DNA of 5,699 nucleotides from Anaerolineales bacterium (GTDB taxonomy: Bacteria; Chloroflexota; Anaerolineae; Anaerolineales; UBA4823). Numbering within the stretch: the first letter of the stretch is position 1; the number at the start of each line of letters is the position of its first letter. The translations under genes and the position numbers were made by a program. The DNA lies in contig JAQUAE010000142.1 in NCBI GenBank assembly GCA_028687395.1, positions 1 to 5,699 on the forward strand. The letters are read 5' to 3'. Below the pieces are notes generated by a model, which worked only from the letters and a program-made list of their open reading frames with translations, was not told the DNA's origin and did no database searches. Positions 5,078 through 5,699 of this stretch are shown one piece after another.

Positions 5078-5587
5078 ATGATTCCCATTTGGACAGACAC
5101 GTTGCCCGACACCCCCATCGGCCCGCTATGCCTGGGCGCCACCGAGCGCGGGCTGGCTTTCATCGATTTCGAATCCAGCCTGGAAAGCTTCGCTGCACGG
5201 CTGGCGAGCAGGGGTTACGCCACTCGCCGTGACCAACCCGGTCGGCTGAAGGATGCCCTGGATCAGGTGGCAGCCTACCTGCGTGGCGTTCGCCGTGAGT
5301 TCGACCTGGCGCTGGACTGGAGGACGATGCTCCCCTTCCAGGAGGCGGTGCTGCGCGCCACGCTGGCTATTCCCTATGGTCAGGTGAGCACCTACGCCGC
5401 CATCGCCCGCCAGGTCGGCCGGCCGCGCGCCGCCCGGGCAGTCGGCCGCGCTGAAGCCACCAACCCCATCCCGCTGATCATCCCCTGCCACCGCGTCCTC
5501 GGCTCGGATGGCAAGCTGCACGGCTACGGCGCGCCGAGCGGGGTGCAGGTCAAAGCCTGGCTGCTGGCGCTAGAAGGCCGGCCGTGA
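5078..5587 (+). CDS. ogt: Methylated-DNA--[protein]-cysteine methyltransferase
   Basis: A 169-residue O6-alkylguanine-DNA alkyltransferase of normal Ogt length. It removes the alkyl group from O6-alkylguanine (and O4-alkylthymine) onto its own Cys in a one-turnover suicide reaction. The N-terminal ribonuclease-H-like domain covers about 1-80 (DTPIGPLCLGATERGLAFIDF, 11-31, is its typical start). The DNA-binding domain has PFQEAVLRATLAIPYGQVSTY (86-106, flipping Tyr106), RAARAVGRA (117-125, Arg finger region) and the active-site motif PCHRV (136-140) with Cys137, followed by GYGAPSGVQVKAWLLALEG. All catalytic elements are intact. There is no Ada-type regulatory domain, so it does not itself sense damage. 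The gene lies 34 bases after permease 2 with no terminator visible between, so it may be read with the ABC operon, and its stop overlaps the next gene's start by GTGA. Confidence 0.96.
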   Translation: MIPIWTDTLPDTPIGPLCLGATERGLAFIDFESSLESFAARLASRGYATRRDQPGRLKDALDQVAAYLRGVRREFDLALDWRTMLPFQEAVLRATLAIPYGQVSTYAAIARQVGRPRAARAVGRAEATNPIPLIIPCHRVLGSDGKLHGYGAPSGVQVKAWLLALEGRP

Positions 5588-5699
5588 AGCCTCGCGCCTG
5601 GCTGGCTTTTATCCTGTTGGGCGCCGTGTGGGGCTCGTCCTTCCTGTGGATCAAGATTGCCCTGCGCGAGGTCGGGCCGTTCACCCTGGTCGCCATCCG
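5584..5699 (+). CDS. EamA/DMT-type transporter, N-terminal fragment (cut by window edge)
   Basis: Only the first 38 codons are in the window; the frame is open to the edge. From GTG 5584 the protein reads a short basic start (MKPRAW), a hydrophobic helix and WGSSFLWIKIALREVGPF (16-33), the hallmark of the first repeat of EamA/DMT (RhaT, YdcZ-like) transporters: an inner-membrane family that moves metabolites, amino acids or drugs, usually about 290 residues with 10 helices. The start overlaps the ogt stop by four bases (GTGA), implying translational coupling. The substrate is unknown. The ribosome binding site is weak (GAAGG at 5573-5577). Confidence 0.75.
   Translation, partial: MKPRAWLAFILLGAVWGSSFLWIKIALREVGPFTLVAI

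Noticed and set aside
4198..5163. 321-codon open frame on the minus strand
   Set aside because: It is the antisense of permease 2 and the start of ogt, with a His/Gln/Glu-rich composition expected from reversing hydrophobic codons; no family motif seen.

Overview
The window is a GC-rich bacterial segment in which every supported gene lies on the + strand. The first 400 bases carry no gene. They hold palindromic units of the GTCATT(G/A)GCGAG...GCAATCTC type, an intergenic repeat I associate with Chloroflexota (Anaerolineae, Dehalococcoidia) and some other phyla. That repeat, with the style of the ATL and ABC proteins, suggests a Chloroflexota-like organism. This is an inference from memory, not a database result.

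Layout: (1) 1-402, palindromic repeats ending in a good sigma70-type promoter. (2) 403-813, an alkyltransferase-like (ATL) protein with Trp in place of the catalytic Cys. (3) 969-1544, a GNAT acetyltransferase, overlapping by ATGA (4) a tag-type 3-methyladenine DNA glycosylase at 1541-2110. (5) 2111-2305, a leader with a 10-bp stem-loop, possible promoters and a Shine-Dalgarno-like run with no start codon behind it. (6) 2306-5043, a three-gene ABC-2 exporter: one ATPase and two different permeases. (7) 5078-5587, an active-site-intact O6-alkylguanine-DNA methyltransferase (ogt). (8) 5584 to the edge, the first 38 codons of an EamA/DMT-type transporter.

The common thread is alkylated DNA. An ATL (recognises O6-alkylguanine lesions without repairing them), Tag (excises N3-methyladenine) and Ogt (direct reversal of O6-alkylguanine) occur within 5.2 kb, around an exporter and an acetyltransferase that could handle a small toxic molecule. 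The three repair assignments are strong. The idea that the whole set works as one alkylation or genotoxin defence module is inference. I see no CRISPR array, rRNA, tRNA or transposase gene, and no coding gene on the minus strand.
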